A DNA stretch of 64,000 bases from Mycolicibacterium sp. HK-90 (GTDB taxonomy: Bacteria > Actinomycetota > Actinomycetes > Mycobacteriales > Mycobacteriaceae). The stretch is taken from NCBI RefSeq assembly GCF_030486405.1, contig NZ_CP129613.1, positions 3,596,001 to 3,660,000 of the forward strand, in the 5' to 3' direction. Every line of letters begins with the position of its first letter. Position 1 is the stretch's first letter. Below are positions 1-11,770 of this stretch, piece after piece. Under the pieces are notes generated by a model, which was not told the origin of the DNA, searched no databases, and was given only the letters and a program-made list of their open reading frames with translations. The translations under genes and the position numbers were made by a program.

Positions 1-807
1 CGCACCCGCCGCGGTGTCGAGCTCACCGACGCCGGTGAACGGCTGCGAGCGTCGACCGCGGGGCCGCTGCGCCAACTGGAGCTGGCGGTCCAATACGCCG
101 GCACGCCGCTGGCCCGCCTCGACCGCAACCTGCGCCTGGGATTGCCGGAGACCACCGTCGATCTGCTGGCCGTACCACTGATGCGCAACCTGACCACGGT
201 CTTCCCCGACGCCACCTTCTCGGTGACCGTCGGAAGCACCGACCAGCTCGTCGAGGCCATGCTCAAAGGCGCGGTCGACGTGGCGCTGATCAACCCGGTG
301 CCCGATGAACGGGTGTTCTACCGGGAGTTGCTGGCCGAGACGCTCCACCTGATCGGCGGGCCCGGTTCGCACCTGGACCCCGACCGCGCGGTCAGGTTCG
401 GCGATGTCGTCGGGCTGCCCCTCGTGGTTCCGCGGTCGTCGTCCGGAATCGGCACGGCATTGCAGAATGCGGCGCTACGAACCAAGGTCAAGTTCAGCCA
501 CCGGACAACGACCGATTCTCTGGCGGTGGTGAAGAACCTGATCGAGGCGGGCCTCGCCTACGCCGTTCTTCCGCTGTCGGCGTGCCGTAACGAAATCGAC
601 CAGGGCCGTTTGCGATTCGCACCGGTCGAGGACTGCGTGCTCACCCAGCGACTGGGTGTCGGCGCCACCGCGCAACTCGAGTTGCCACGCGAACTCAGTG
701 TGAAGATCGGCGACACCATCCGTGAGGAGGTCGCCGCCTTGATCAGATCAGGCACCTGGGACGCGGAATTGATCGCAAACCAACCGTGGAACCCGATGCG
801 TGGGTGA
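1..807 (+). CDS. LysR-family transcriptional regulator (5' truncated by window edge)
   Basis: The reading frame is open from base 1, so the N-terminal helix-turn-helix lies outside the window. The visible part begins with the end of the LysR DNA-binding domain (RTRRGVELTDAGE, the usual wing and start of the linker helix). It continues into a periplasmic-binding-like effector domain with LRLGLPET, then 'VDVALINP' and 'AGLAYAVLPLSA', the usual landmarks of that fold. LysR regulators are cytoplasmic and usually control a neighbouring gene in response to a small ligand. The neighbour on the right is a convergent acyltransferase, so the regulated gene is probably to the left and out of view. The family is clear, the target unknown. 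Confidence 0.9.
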   Translation, partial: RTRRGVELTDAGERLRASTAGPLRQLELAVQYAGTPLARLDRNLRLGLPETTVDLLAVPLMRNLTTVFPDATFSVTVGSTDQLVEAMLKGAVDVALINPVPDERVFYRELLAETLHLIGGPGSHLDPDRAVRFGDVVGLPLVVPRSSSGIGTALQNAALRTKVKFSHRTTTDSLAVVKNLIEAGLAYAVLPLSACRNEIDQGRLRFAPVEDCVLTQRLGVGATAQLELPRELSVKIGDTIREEVAALIRSGTWDAELIANQPWNPMRG

Positions 808-868
808 ACACGACGGGCAGCTAGCCACAGCGCATGGTTCACTCCACAAGTCCTGCCGCGCAACGGGA

Positions 869-2170
869 TCAGGCCTTGACGACGGGTCCCGCGCCGGCGC
901 GTGCGGCGCCGGCCGCGATGACAAAACCAACGAGCGCCGACCAGCCGAGCACGCCGTCGAGTCCGTTCTTGGCCATCAGCGTCAATGCGACACCGGCAAG
1001 GCACAGCAGCACACCGGTCAGAACCGATCGGGGCCCGCTGACCGCGACCGGCCCGTCCCACCACGGCAGCGGTCGATGCTCCAGTGGCGACAGCAACCTG
1101 AACGCCACAGCCATCAGCACCGCGAAAACCGCTGCACGCAAAGCCAAGTGGGCCCAGAAGCCGGGGGCATCCGGGTCGAACGCGTCCAGCCCGACGGCAT
1201 GAAGACCGAAGGCGGCGACCGCGATCACCGGGATGTGCCACAGATACAGCGTCATGGCTCCCCCGTTTCCGGTCGCGATCACGGACCAGACCCGCGGGCG
1301 CGCGGCCCAGCGCCGGATCGGGTTCGCGACCGCGACGAACAGGCATGACATCCAGGTGCAGTGCAGGGCCAGCAGCAGCGTCGGCGGCGACACGTTGGAC
1401 ACCCGCTCGGTCCCGGTGACCACCAGCGAGACGTCGTAAATGCCAGTGCGAGCGAGGATCACCTGCCCGGCGAAGGCCACGATCGCCACCCCCAGCGCCG
1501 CCCGCGCACAGATCAGTTGCCGCGCATACCCCACCCCGATCACCACCGGGATCAACCAGACGATGATCAGATTCGCGGTACCCGCTTCCGGGGTGCCGAC
1601 CGCGAAGCGGATCGCATCCACGACTGCCGATGCCGCGATCAACCCGGCCACCACCAGGGCCACCATCCGGCCGGTGCGCATGCGCATCAGCGCCGGGACG
1701 AACGCGAGGGCAATCAGGTAGACGCCCAGAAACCACAACAGCGCGACGCACTCGCGCCCGAGTGCCGCCGCAGACTCGGCACCCATCGTCGCGTGCACCC
1801 CGACGAGGACCACGGCCCAAACCGCCAGGTACCAGAACACCGGCCGGCACAACCGCTGGGCACGGGTGAGCAACCAGCCGCCCCACGCTCTCCCGGCATG
1901 CCAGCTGTAGGCACCCGCGGCCCCGCCCGACAGGAAGAACAACGGCATCACCTGGAGCACCCAGGTGATCGGGGCCAGCTCAGGCAGCGCGCCGAGGATG
2001 TTCCCTACCCGCACCCCACCGGAGTCGATCGTGGCCAGCAGCAGGGCACAGTGCCCGAACATCACCACGAGCAGCGCGCCCAGCCGGGCCACATCGACCG
2101 CGCGGTCGCGATCCGGTTTGGTGGCTTCCGCGACGGTGTCGGCGGACGGCACGGCCTCATCGATTGGCAT
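869..2170 (-). CDS. Acyltransferase family 3 integral membrane protein
   Basis: A 433-residue polytopic membrane protein with about ten hydrophobic segments. The N-terminus has the acyltransferase-3 pattern: an Arg-rich start (DRAVDVARLGALLVV) leading into a first membrane helix that ends in FGHC, where the conserved family His sits. 'PLFFLSGGAAGAYSW' and the later 'LYLWHIPV' are also typical. Members transfer acyl groups to sugars, glycolipids or other envelope compounds at the membrane. The ATG at 2170 was chosen because the hydrophobic domain follows shortly after it; the 73 upstream in-frame residues are Arg/Ser-rich and look untranslated. The acceptor cannot be told from sequence. It converges on the LysR gene. 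Confidence 0.85.
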   Translation of the reverse strand: MPIDEAVPSADTVAEATKPDRDRAVDVARLGALLVVMFGHCALLLATIDSGGVRVGNILGALPELAPITWVLQVMPLFFLSGGAAGAYSWHAGRAWGGWLLTRAQRLCRPVFWYLAVWAVVLVGVHATMGAESAAALGRECVALLWFLGVYLIALAFVPALMRMRTGRMVALVVAGLIAASAVVDAIRFAVGTPEAGTANLIIVWLIPVVIGVGYARQLICARAALGVAIVAFAGQVILARTGIYDVSLVVTGTERVSNVSPPTLLLALHCTWMSCLFVAVANPIRRWAARPRVWSVIATGNGGAMTLYLWHIPVIAVAAFGLHAVGLDAFDPDAPGFWAHLALRAAVFAVLMAVAFRLLSPLEHRPLPWWDGPVAVSGPRSVLTGVLLCLAGVALTLMAKNGLDGVLGWSALVGFVIAAGAARAGAGPVVKA

Positions 2171-2231
2171 GGGCTCAGTCTGCCGGGCCGCGCGCGATCT
2201 GCGGATGGGTAGTTCTACTCCGCTGCGAACG

Positions 2232-2441
2232 CTAGACGGGGACGACGACCGGCGTGGCGAGCTCGGCCCGCGCACGCCGTTCCACGAGCAGCGGCACGAA
2301 CTCGCGAATCGGGCTGGACTGGAAACGTTCCTGGGCGCGGCGGACACAGCCCGCGACGTCGTCAGCGGAGGTTTCCGGATAAGCCGCATTCAGTCGGGCC
2401 AGGACTTCGGCCATCATCACTTCTTCGCTGATCCCGACCAT
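2232..2441 (-). CDS. Small three-helix-bundle dimerization-domain protein (conserved mycobacterial)
   Basis: A 69-residue protein starting at the ATG at 2441 (MVGISEEVMMAEVLARL). The core 'RAQERFQSSPIREFVPLLVERRARAELA' matches the conserved small mycobacterial proteins annotated as three-helix bundle dimerization domain; the (R/H)xRF...PVRDFVP(L/F)xVERRAR pattern is their hallmark. They have no established function. The gene is divergent from the hypothetical gene at 2526 and lies 61 bp upstream of the acyltransferase. The longer in-frame extension upstream is rejected because it is Cys/Pro-rich and would overlap the divergent promoter region. Confidence 0.7.
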   Translation of the reverse strand: MVGISEEVMMAEVLARLNAAYPETSADDVAGCVRRAQERFQSSPIREFVPLLVERRARAELATPVVVPV

Positions 2442-2525
2442 GCGATAAGAATCCGCTGGACCCGGCCCGCAGTCAAGACCGCACAAAGTAAGCGGAATCA
2501 AGACACAACTGGCACGATCCGTAAC

Positions 2526-2780
2526 GTGGCTCACTCCGCCGACATCGCGCAAGCCCGTTACCTCCTGGCCGAGTTGTGGCGGAATGTCGAAGACGTGTCG
2601 GCCCGCCTGGAGAAGGCGGAACGGCGGATGCGTCGATCATCGGCCTGCGACCGGCGGGAGATCAGCCGTCTGCGCGCCGATCTCTACGAGACACACCGCC
2701 TGATCGACGCGATTCACCGCCGGTTTCCCGAGACCCGTCCGCACCGCGTCCCGTCCGGATCCGCGCTGGCCGAGCCCTGA
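2526..2780 (+). CDS. Small hypothetical protein, coiled-coil-like
   Basis: An 84-residue frame starting at GTG 2526 (MAHSADIAQARYLLAELW). It is rich in Ala, Glu and Arg with heptad-like spacing over about residues 10-60 (LLAELWRNVEDVSARLEKA, then ISRLRADLYETHRLIDAIHRR), so a helical coiled coil is likely. The tail is Pro/Ser-rich. I do not recognise the family. Start choice is uncertain because the frame is open far upstream; GTG was chosen because it clears the divergent gene at 2441 and begins the helical segment. It may be read with the following secreted protein, 95 bp downstream. Confidence 0.5.
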   Translation: MAHSADIAQARYLLAELWRNVEDVSARLEKAERRMRRSSACDRREISRLRADLYETHRLIDAIHRRFPETRPHRVPSGSALAEP

Positions 2781-2863
2781 CCGAGGAGATTGCCGGCGGT
2801 CCCGCGGTTCCGGATCCGCGGTCGACGACGGCGGTTCCCTGCGTGCCGTGGCGACGTTGGCAG

Positions 2864-2869
2864 TAGATT
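2864..2869 (+). promoter_or_regulatory. -10 element for a probable leaderless mRNA of the 2876 gene
   Basis: TAGATT matches the mycobacterial sigma-A -10 consensus TANNNT and ends 6 nt before the GTG at 2876. That spacing puts transcription start at the start codon, as in leaderless mycobacterial genes. It also supports GTG 2876 as the true start, since no ribosome binding site is visible. Confidence 0.5.
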
Positions 2870-2875
2870 GCTGCC

Positions 2876-3514
2876 GTGGGTAAAAGGCTGTTGGCCGATG
2901 GCAGGGGGCGGTTGCTGGCGCTCGCCGCCTCGGTCGTCCTTGCAGCGGGAATGGTGTACGCGCAGAACACCGACTCGGACTGTTGCCCGGAGGCCCCGGC
3001 CGCCGCCCCGCCCACCGGTGTGCAACCGGCGCCCGTTCCCGCCCAAGCCGAGCTGGTGGCGGCCAGCGCACCTGTCGTTGCCCGGGACTTCCAGTTCTCC
3101 CTGCCGCAGGGCCCGGCCCCCGAGGGCGGGCTGCAGGTCAAGACCATCTGGGTGGCCCGCGCCATCGCCGTGATGTTCCCCGAGATCACCACCATCGGCG
3201 GGTACCGCCAGGATCCGCTGAAATGGCATCCGAACGGTCTGGCCATCGACGTGATGATCCCGAACTACCACTCCGAGAAAGGGATCGCCCTCGGTAACCA
3301 GATTGCCGGTTTCGCACTGGCCAACGCCGAACGGTGGGGCGTGCTGCACGTGATCTGGAGGCAGGGCTACTACCCCGGCATCGGCGCCCCGAGCTGGACG
3401 GCGGACTACGGCAACGAGACCGCCAACCACTTCGACCACCTTCACATCGCCACCGACGGTGGCGGATACCCGACCGGGGACGAAACGTACTTCCTGGGCT
3501 CGATGTCGTCGTAG
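2876..3514 (+). CDS. Secreted ARB_07466-like protein with LAS (M15-like) metal-binding motifs
   Basis: A 212-residue exported protein: positively charged start, hydrophobic segment at about residues 12-28 (signal peptide or membrane anchor), a Pro/Ala-rich linker to about 70, then a globular domain. The domain contains 'KWHPNGLAIDVMIPNY' (His118 ... Asp125, the HxxGxAxD pattern of LAS metallopeptidases) and 'NHFDHLHI' (His188/His190). These three ligand positions are those of zinc D-Ala-D-Ala/endopeptidases of the M15 and related families, so a cell-wall hydrolase role outside the membrane is plausible. Many actinobacterial members are annotated only as ARB_07466-like or hypothetical. A close paralog lies at 12224. 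The start is supported by a -10 hexamer 6 nt upstream. Confidence 0.75.
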   Translation: MGKRLLADGRGRLLALAASVVLAAGMVYAQNTDSDCCPEAPAAAPPTGVQPAPVPAQAELVAASAPVVARDFQFSLPQGPAPEGGLQVKTIWVARAIAVMFPEITTIGGYRQDPLKWHPNGLAIDVMIPNYHSEKGIALGNQIAGFALANAERWGVLHVIWRQGYYPGIGAPSWTADYGNETANHFDHLHIATDGGGYPTGDETYFLGSMSS

Positions 3515-3670
3515 GTGCGCGTCCGCCCACATCCCTGGGCTCGATCTCAGCCGGTAGTTTGGCTCCCCCGCGAGCGGGTACGCATCCACCATCGGGGGTC
3601 GCGAGGTTTCCGGCGTTGCGCATCACGACGCCGAGGATTCCTTGATCGACGCCAAGGCAAGGAGTTTCCG

Positions 3671-4069
3671 ATGACGCTCAAGAAGGCCGCAGCCGTGACG
3701 GCGGCTGCGTTGACACTGGGTGGGGCCGGACTGGGCATGGGGCCGGCGCAGGCTGATCCGCCTGGACCGTTTCCTCCGCCGCTGCCGCCGATTCCGGGAC
3801 CGGGCGTGAACGCCGGCGTGCCCGGTAATCCGCTGCCACCCGGGCAGGAGTTCCTGCCGCCACCCGGGCATGGCGGCCCGATGCCGCAGGATCGGATCTC
3901 GTTCGCGGCGCCGCCGCCGTGGGTCCTGGTGCCTGTGGTGCCGCCGATTGGCTCTCCGCCGGCACCGCGACTCCCCGACTGGGCCGACGGGTTACCGATG
4001 GTGTGGAACCCCGATCTCGGCGCCTGGGGCGTGTGGGACGCGCAGGCCGGGGTGTTCATCCGCATCTGA
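3671..4069 (+). CDS. Secreted proline-rich hypothetical protein
   Basis: A 132-residue protein preceded by an AAGGAG-type ribosome binding site about 8 nt before ATG 3671; the long in-frame upstream extension is therefore rejected. Residues 1-29 form a clear Sec signal peptide (MTLKKAAAVTAAALTLGG, with cleavage probably after AQA). The mature part is extremely Pro/Gly-rich up to about residue 105 (PFPPPLPPIPGPG, PPPWVLVPVVPP). It ends in a Trp-containing tail 'MVWNPDLGAWGVWDAQAGVF'. Mycobacteria encode many such small secreted Pro-rich proteins of unknown function. No catalytic motif is visible. It stands alone between the LAS-type gene and the convergent oxygenase. Confidence 0.75.
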   Translation: MTLKKAAAVTAAALTLGGAGLGMGPAQADPPGPFPPPLPPIPGPGVNAGVPGNPLPPGQEFLPPPGHGGPMPQDRISFAAPPPWVLVPVVPPIGSPPAPRLPDWADGLPMVWNPDLGAWGVWDAQAGVFIRI

Positions 4070-4095
4070 CGCATGCGGCTTTCCGCGGCTCGCGG

Positions 4096-5310
4096 TCAGG
4101 CGACGCGGCTCACGGGTACCGCTGACTCACCGATGCTGGCGCCACCGTCACCGATGATGGTGTACAGCAAGGCTTGTTGTTCCCGTGTACCGCGGGCCAC
4201 CGCGCGGTCCATGCCGCCCGGCAACGTCATCGCCGCGACACTGCGAACCAGGTTCACGGGCATCCGCAGCAGCGGATACCACGGGGGCATGTAGGCCGGA
4301 AGCCCGAGGACGCGCATCGCGCTGGGCCCGAGGAACGCACTCGTGATCGACAGATGCTGGGCCCACGACAACCGGCGGCGCAGTCCCCGAATACCGCGGT
4401 AGTGCCACGACAATGGATCCTGCGCCATGGGAACGGACAACTGCCGGGTGGTCTCGTCGGGCTTCGCCAGCGCCGTCGACGTGTGATACAGCACGCGGAT
4501 GGTGTCTCTGAAGTTGCGGGGCAACCATTCGTCTTCGACGCCGATCAGCCAGCCGACATACCGGGTCAGGTGGGCGATGGCATCGAGTTCGCCTGGGGCA
4601 GGAATGATTCCCATTCCGAGCGACCCGACCGGTGGGGCGACGAGGGCTCCGACCAACGTCGCCGCCATGTCGGTCTGGTTGACGGGCACGCCCCATTCGT
4701 CGGTGCACCAGTCCGGCATGGCCGCCACGTGCCGGCGCACGAACGCGTGGATCAACCGCACATGCAGGGTCGACCGGTACCCGATGCCGAGCGGATCGAG
4801 TCCTCCGTCCGAGATGACGTCGATCGCCCACTGCATCGTCTCGGCGAACCGCTTGTTCGACCCCTTCTCCAACGCGCCGGTGCGCAGCAGGGTCTTGTTG
4901 AAACCGGAGAACTGGTAGCCACCGAGCAGAGACACGTCGCGAGCGATCGACATCCCGTCGGCACCGCCCCGCCGCAAGGCTCGCTGCGCCGTGCGCAGCT
5001 TGTCCCGGTCCACCCAGTCCGGGATGGTCTCCACACCGGTGAAGAACTCGCGCAATGGTTCCGGGGCCTCGGGCACATTGGCGATCCCCTCTGACAGCAC
5101 CCGCTCGAACAGGACCTTCATCTCCGGCAGCCCGGCTGTCGTCATCCAGTCGACGAGGCGGTCCATCGGCTCGTCGCCGACGGTCAGCCGCTCCCCGAGC
5201 CGCCGCCACTGGTCGGCGCCCGGCTCGCGAATGCCCATCATCGCGGCGAACGTCCGTACCGCGACCGGAACGGGAAGGGGCCGCTCTGGATGGCGAGCCG
5301 GAATGTTCAT
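4096..5310 (-). CDS. Oxygenase MpaB/Lcp-type family protein (DUF2236)
   Basis: A 404-residue protein with the DUF2236 core found in latex-clearing protein (Lcp, a b-type heme polyisoprene oxygenase) and in fungal MpaB. Landmarks are 'SLLGGYQFSGFNKTLLRTGAL', the His/Arg helix 'RSTLHVRLIHAFVRRH' that carries the heme-ligand region in the family, and 'GVPVNQTDMAATL'. No signal peptide is seen, so it is probably cytoplasmic and not a secreted rubber oxygenase; the substrate is unknown, likely a hydrophobic or isoprenoid compound. ATG 5310 has GGAG 8 nt upstream. It is divergent from a TetR gene, with an 18-bp perfect palindrome between them, so repression by that regulator is likely. Confidence 0.85.
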   Translation of the reverse strand: MNIPARHPERPLPVPVAVRTFAAMMGIREPGADQWRRLGERLTVGDEPMDRLVDWMTTAGLPEMKVLFERVLSEGIANVPEAPEPLREFFTGVETIPDWVDRDKLRTAQRALRRGGADGMSIARDVSLLGGYQFSGFNKTLLRTGALEKGSNKRFAETMQWAIDVISDGGLDPLGIGYRSTLHVRLIHAFVRRHVAAMPDWCTDEWGVPVNQTDMAATLVGALVAPPVGSLGMGIIPAPGELDAIAHLTRYVGWLIGVEDEWLPRNFRDTIRVLYHTSTALAKPDETTRQLSVPMAQDPLSWHYRGIRGLRRRLSWAQHLSITSAFLGPSAMRVLGLPAYMPPWYPLLRMPVNLVRSVAAMTLPGGMDRAVARGTREQQALLYTIIGDGGASIGESAVPVSRVA

Positions 5311-5332
5311 GGTGCCGTCTCCTGACCACAAC

Positions 5333-5350
5333 TGACTACGTACGTAGTCA
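5333..5350. promoter_or_regulatory. Perfect 18-bp palindrome, probable TetR operator
   Basis: TGACTACGTACGTAGTCA is its own reverse complement over all 18 bases. It lies 22 bp upstream of the oxygenase start and 29 bp upstream of the TetR start. TGACT of the palindrome also overlaps a possible -35 hexamer TTGACT reading toward the oxygenase (5351 down to 5346). The position and symmetry are those expected of a TetR operator controlling both genes. Confidence 0.75.
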
Positions 5351-5366
5351 AAATTTATGCGGCGGG

Positions 5367-5372
5367 TAGGCT
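5367..5372 (+). promoter_or_regulatory. -10 element for a leaderless TetR mRNA
   Basis: TAGGCT fits TANNNT and ends 7 nt before ATG 5380. No ribosome binding site is visible, so a leaderless transcript starting at the ATG is likely. Confidence 0.5.
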
Positions 5373-5379
5373 GCTGTCA

Positions 5380-6027
5380 ATGAAGGGCGCACAGGTGGTG
5401 CGCGGTTACGGCGGCATCAGCGCGGCCGATCGCCGCACCGAACGACGGAGCAAGTTGCTCGCCGCGGGCCGGAACATCTGGGGCGAATCCGGCATCACCG
5501 AGGTGACCGTGCGTGCCGTGTGCACCGCGGCCGGACTCACCTCGCGCTACTTCTACGAGCAGTTCCCGAGCCGGGATGCGTTGCTGTTCGCCATCTCCGA
5601 CGATGTCCGTGACGAGTTGCTGGCAGCTCTCGTGAACGCCGGCATCGGCGATCCCGGCACGCTCACGGACAAACTTCGCTCAGCCCTCACGGCGTTCCTC
5701 GAGAGCATCGCGGCCGATCCGCACATCCACCGCATCGCCACCGGAGATGTCAGCAGTGTCGCCGGCCTGACCGAGCACCGCACCCACATTCTCGAGATGA
5801 TCACAGCGCTGATCGTCGAGCACGCGCCGTCGGTCCTCCACGGTGAAACCCCTGACCCCGTCCAGCTGCGCCGCGGCTCACGGTTCATGGTCGGCGGCGT
5901 CAACCAGATGATCGAAGCATGGCTCGAGGATCCGGCCGAAACCCCGCAGGAGCTGGCGGCCGAATGCGCCGATCTCTGCGTGGCCGTGGTTCGCGGGGTG
6001 GCCCGCACCGACGACTCCGACGACTAG
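5380..6027 (+). CDS. TetR/AcrR-family transcriptional regulator
   Basis: A 215-residue regulator. The helix-turn-helix is at about residues 38-58 (VTVRAVCTAAGLTSRYFYEQF), followed by the usual helix 4 (PSRDALLFAISDDV). The C-terminal two thirds are a divergent all-helical ligand-binding domain. It sits head-to-head with the DUF2236 oxygenase around a perfect palindrome, which suggests autoregulation and control of the oxygenase. TetR regulators next to lcp genes are known in Gordonia and relatives, so an analogous job is plausible but not proven. The ligand is unknown. Confidence 0.9.
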   Translation: MKGAQVVRGYGGISAADRRTERRSKLLAAGRNIWGESGITEVTVRAVCTAAGLTSRYFYEQFPSRDALLFAISDDVRDELLAALVNAGIGDPGTLTDKLRSALTAFLESIAADPHIHRIATGDVSSVAGLTEHRTHILEMITALIVEHAPSVLHGETPDPVQLRRGSRFMVGGVNQMIEAWLEDPAETPQELAAECADLCVAVVRGVARTDDSDD

Positions 6028-6052
6028 ACATGGTGCCGGACCGCCCATTGAT

Positions 6053-7417
6053 CTAGGCCGCCACCACACTTTCGGCTGCCAGCACCTCCGCGGCGGCGCG
6101 TTCACCCGACCGGACGGCGCCGTCGATCCAGCCGCACATGACGGCCGAACTCTCCGAGCCGGCCCAGTGGATGCGTCCGCACGGCGCCCGCAGCGCGGGC
6201 CCGAATTCGGTCAGCACGCCGGGCGGTGCATGACTGATCATTCCGCCACCCGAGTACCGTTCCACCGTCCAGTTCTGCTCGTGATAGCTCACCGGGGCCG
6301 CGGCCTTTGCGCCGAAGCGGTCGATCAGCTCGCCGATCACCACAGCCTGACGCTGCTCGGCGTCGAGGAGTCCGAGCCGGCGGGCCGCGGGGCCCTCGGT
6401 GATGACGCACATGATCCCCGGGACGCCGGTGTCGGTGCAGGCATCGATGGTCAACGTGGCTGGGCTGCCGGGCGCCGCCGACTGCCCGCACAGCCCGTCC
6501 GCACGCCAGAACGCGGTGTCGTACACCACCGACATCTTGAAGACAGCGCCGCTGGGCATGCGCTGATGAAGAAACGCGCGGTCGACCGGAAGCATTGGCT
6601 CATAAACGATCTGGTTCGCGATGGCCAACGGGACGGCGACGATCGCCTGTCGCGCCCGCACGGTCATGTCGGCGGAGTGGACGGTGACGCCGCAGTCGTC
6701 ATGTTCGATGAGCCGCACCGGCTGCGAAAGGTGCAGCGCTGCACCCAGTTCGGCGGCCATCGGCCCGTAGACGGCCCCCATGCCGCCGCGGACGCGGGCG
6801 TCCTGAGCGCCGTCCTTGGTGGAGATGACGAAGACGGGCCCGCCGCCGGATCCCATCTGGTGCAGCGCCCACAGCAGCGACACCTCCGAGGCTGCCGAGG
6901 TGTAGATGCCGGCGAACGCCATGTCGATCATCTCGCGCGCCTGTTTGGACCGCATGTGACGATTGATCCACTCCCCCAGGCTGATCCGGTCCCATTCGAC
7001 TGCCTTCTTCGCCTCCCAGGGAGCTTCGAAGGGAATGGACCTGCACATGAGCTCCACCTCGAGCAATCCGGCGCCGAGATTGGCGATCGCCCACGGGCTC
7101 ATCGCCCACGGGATCGTGCCGGAGTAACGGTGCTGCTTGCCGTCGACGATCATCATGGCGTCGCCGTCGACGTACTCCTTGTATTCGGCCACCCCGAACT
7201 CGGCCATCAGGGCTTTGATGCGGTCCTGGCCCGGCCCGATCCAGGCTCCGCCACGATCGATCCAGGTCCCGTCGTCGAGCACCTCGGTGAAGGTACGGCC
7301 GCCGACCCGATCACGCGCCTCGAGCAGGGCCACGGAACGGCCTGCCTGCTTCAGGCGCAGCGCGGCCGTCAAACCGGCGAACCCCGCACCCACCACACAG
7401 CAATCGACGTCTGTCAT
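6053..7417 (-). CDS. Flavin monoamine oxidase family protein (FAD-dependent amine oxidase)
   Basis: A 454-residue flavoenzyme. The N-terminus carries the Rossmann dinucleotide-binding motif 'VVGAGFAGLTAALRLKQAG' and, after 'ALLEARDRVGGRT', the second FAD contact typical of amine oxidases. The C-terminus has 'GRIHWAGSESS' followed by 'GWIDGAVRSGERAA', the FAD-binding end of the family. It would oxidatively deaminate amines with release of H2O2 and an aldehyde in the cytoplasm; the substrate is not predictable. ATG 7417 was chosen because the Rossmann motif starts within ten residues; the 25 extra upstream residues lack family similarity. It converges on the TetR gene. Confidence 0.88.
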   Translation of the reverse strand: MTDVDCCVVGAGFAGLTAALRLKQAGRSVALLEARDRVGGRTFTEVLDDGTWIDRGGAWIGPGQDRIKALMAEFGVAEYKEYVDGDAMMIVDGKQHRYSGTIPWAMSPWAIANLGAGLLEVELMCRSIPFEAPWEAKKAVEWDRISLGEWINRHMRSKQAREMIDMAFAGIYTSAASEVSLLWALHQMGSGGGPVFVISTKDGAQDARVRGGMGAVYGPMAAELGAALHLSQPVRLIEHDDCGVTVHSADMTVRARQAIVAVPLAIANQIVYEPMLPVDRAFLHQRMPSGAVFKMSVVYDTAFWRADGLCGQSAAPGSPATLTIDACTDTGVPGIMCVITEGPAARRLGLLDAEQRQAVVIGELIDRFGAKAAAPVSYHEQNWTVERYSGGGMISHAPPGVLTEFGPALRAPCGRIHWAGSESSAVMCGWIDGAVRSGERAAAEVLAAESVVAA

Positions 7418-7528
7418 GGTCGCCCTCCCACTCAACGGGCTCGATTCGCTCAAACTACGCCGATCAGGCCCCCACGGAATCGCGATCAGCAAATAATGAC
7501 GAGCCAGTCAGACCGAGGCCCGTCGACG

Positions 7529-10462
<2,934 letters not shown>

Positions 10463-10463
<1 letters not shown>

Positions 10464-11770
10464 TAGTGGTACTCGCTCAGTCTCGGCGCGGCGCCGGCTG
10501 CGACCGCCAGCGCCGCCAACACACTGATGGCCGCGGCACCCGCCGGTAGCGCGCTCAGCGCCGCGTACGCGCGGTCGATCCCGTCGCGCTGCCGGTCTCG
10601 CAGCACCGCGATGTCGCTGCCCAATGCCTGGTCCAGCCGGGCGAACTGGGCCGTCGAGCCCGGCGGCCCGCCATCGCGCGCGATGGCCACGGCGCGGGGA
10701 TAGTCGCCGCCGTCCAACGCGCTGCGGATCCCGTCGTGGGCGCCCATCCAACCCGTCAGTGCGTCCTGCGCACCGTCCACCGGGTGCCTGTCGAGCAAGG
10801 AACCGATCTGCGTGGTCCGCTGCTCGAACCTGACATCGGAGGCGGTGTCGGACCCTCGGTTGAGCAGACCGAGGATTTCATCGGCACGGGCCTGCTGGAC
10901 GAGGATTCGTGCCGTCACCGCCTCGTGCAACGGCTCCCCGCCCGCCGTGCGGGCAGTGTCGGCTGCGTGCGTCGACACCAGGCCGGCGACCGTCAGCCAG
11001 ACGGCGAGCACCGTCATCAGTATCGATGCGAGCACGAGCCCGAGGTTGAGCCGGCGGTGACTGTGTCGCGCCAGGAACACCTGCGCGAGCACCAACATTG
11101 CCAACGCAATCACGGCTCCCGCGATCACCGCACGCGACGGGACGACGGACCGTTCTGATTCGGTCACCGCGTCGGCCTGGCTGCGGTACAGCTGCTCGGC
11201 GTCCGGCAGGATCGACTGCTGCATCAGCGTCGAGGCCGCACTGAGATAGGCGGTGCCGATCGGGCGGCCGTCGCGGTTGCTCGTCCGGGCGGTCGCCATC
11301 ATCCCGGTGTACACCGCCAGCTGATTGGACAGGTCCGTGAGCAGCGTGAGCGACTGAATGTCGTTGGGCGACACCCCGTTCGATGCGGTGACCAGGCCGG
11401 CGGACGCCTGCCCGATGGCCTCGTCGTAGCGCTCGCGGACGTCACTCGGTTCGGCTCCGCCGGATAGAAAAGCGGTCGCCGCGGTCGTGTTGGCCGACGA
11501 CAGCGCACCGTAGATCCGCTGCGCCGCATCGGCCAGCGGCTCGGTATGCGAGCGCAGCGTCTCCAGCCGCTGTTGCCGGTCGGAAACCGTCACCGTCGCC
11601 GCGACACCCACGGTCAGCACCGCCACGACGAGGACGACGGCCATCATCGCCATCCACCCCGGGGTGGAGCGCAGGAAATCGATGACCGGACGGTCCGGCT
11701 CTTCGAGGTCGACCAGCATCGACTCGTCGAGAGTGCGCGCCCGCCGGCGCTCCAGTTCACCGCTGTGCAC
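10463..11770 (-). CDS. GlnX-like four-helix transmembrane sensor
   Basis: A 435-residue membrane protein with four hydrophobic segments: near residues 40-60 (MAVVLVVAVLTVGVAATVTV), two in the middle (VIAGAVIALAMLVLAQVFLA and LASILMTVLAVWLTVAGLV) and one at the C-terminus. The two extracytoplasmic stretches between them are helical, like tandem four-helix-bundle sensor domains. This matches GlnX, the partner of GlnH upstream of pknG. GTG 11770 was chosen because GAGGAG lies 7 nt before it; the frame continues upstream but without a binding site or similarity. First gene of the glnX-glnH-kinase operon; its promoter lies in the 450-bp gap to 12224. Confidence 0.8.

Noticed and set aside
558..1886. 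Long minus-strand frame of 442 codons antisense to LysR and in another frame of the acyltransferase
   Set aside because: Arg/Gly/Pro-rich composition typical of shadow frames in GC-rich DNA; the acyltransferase and LysR frames show clear families.
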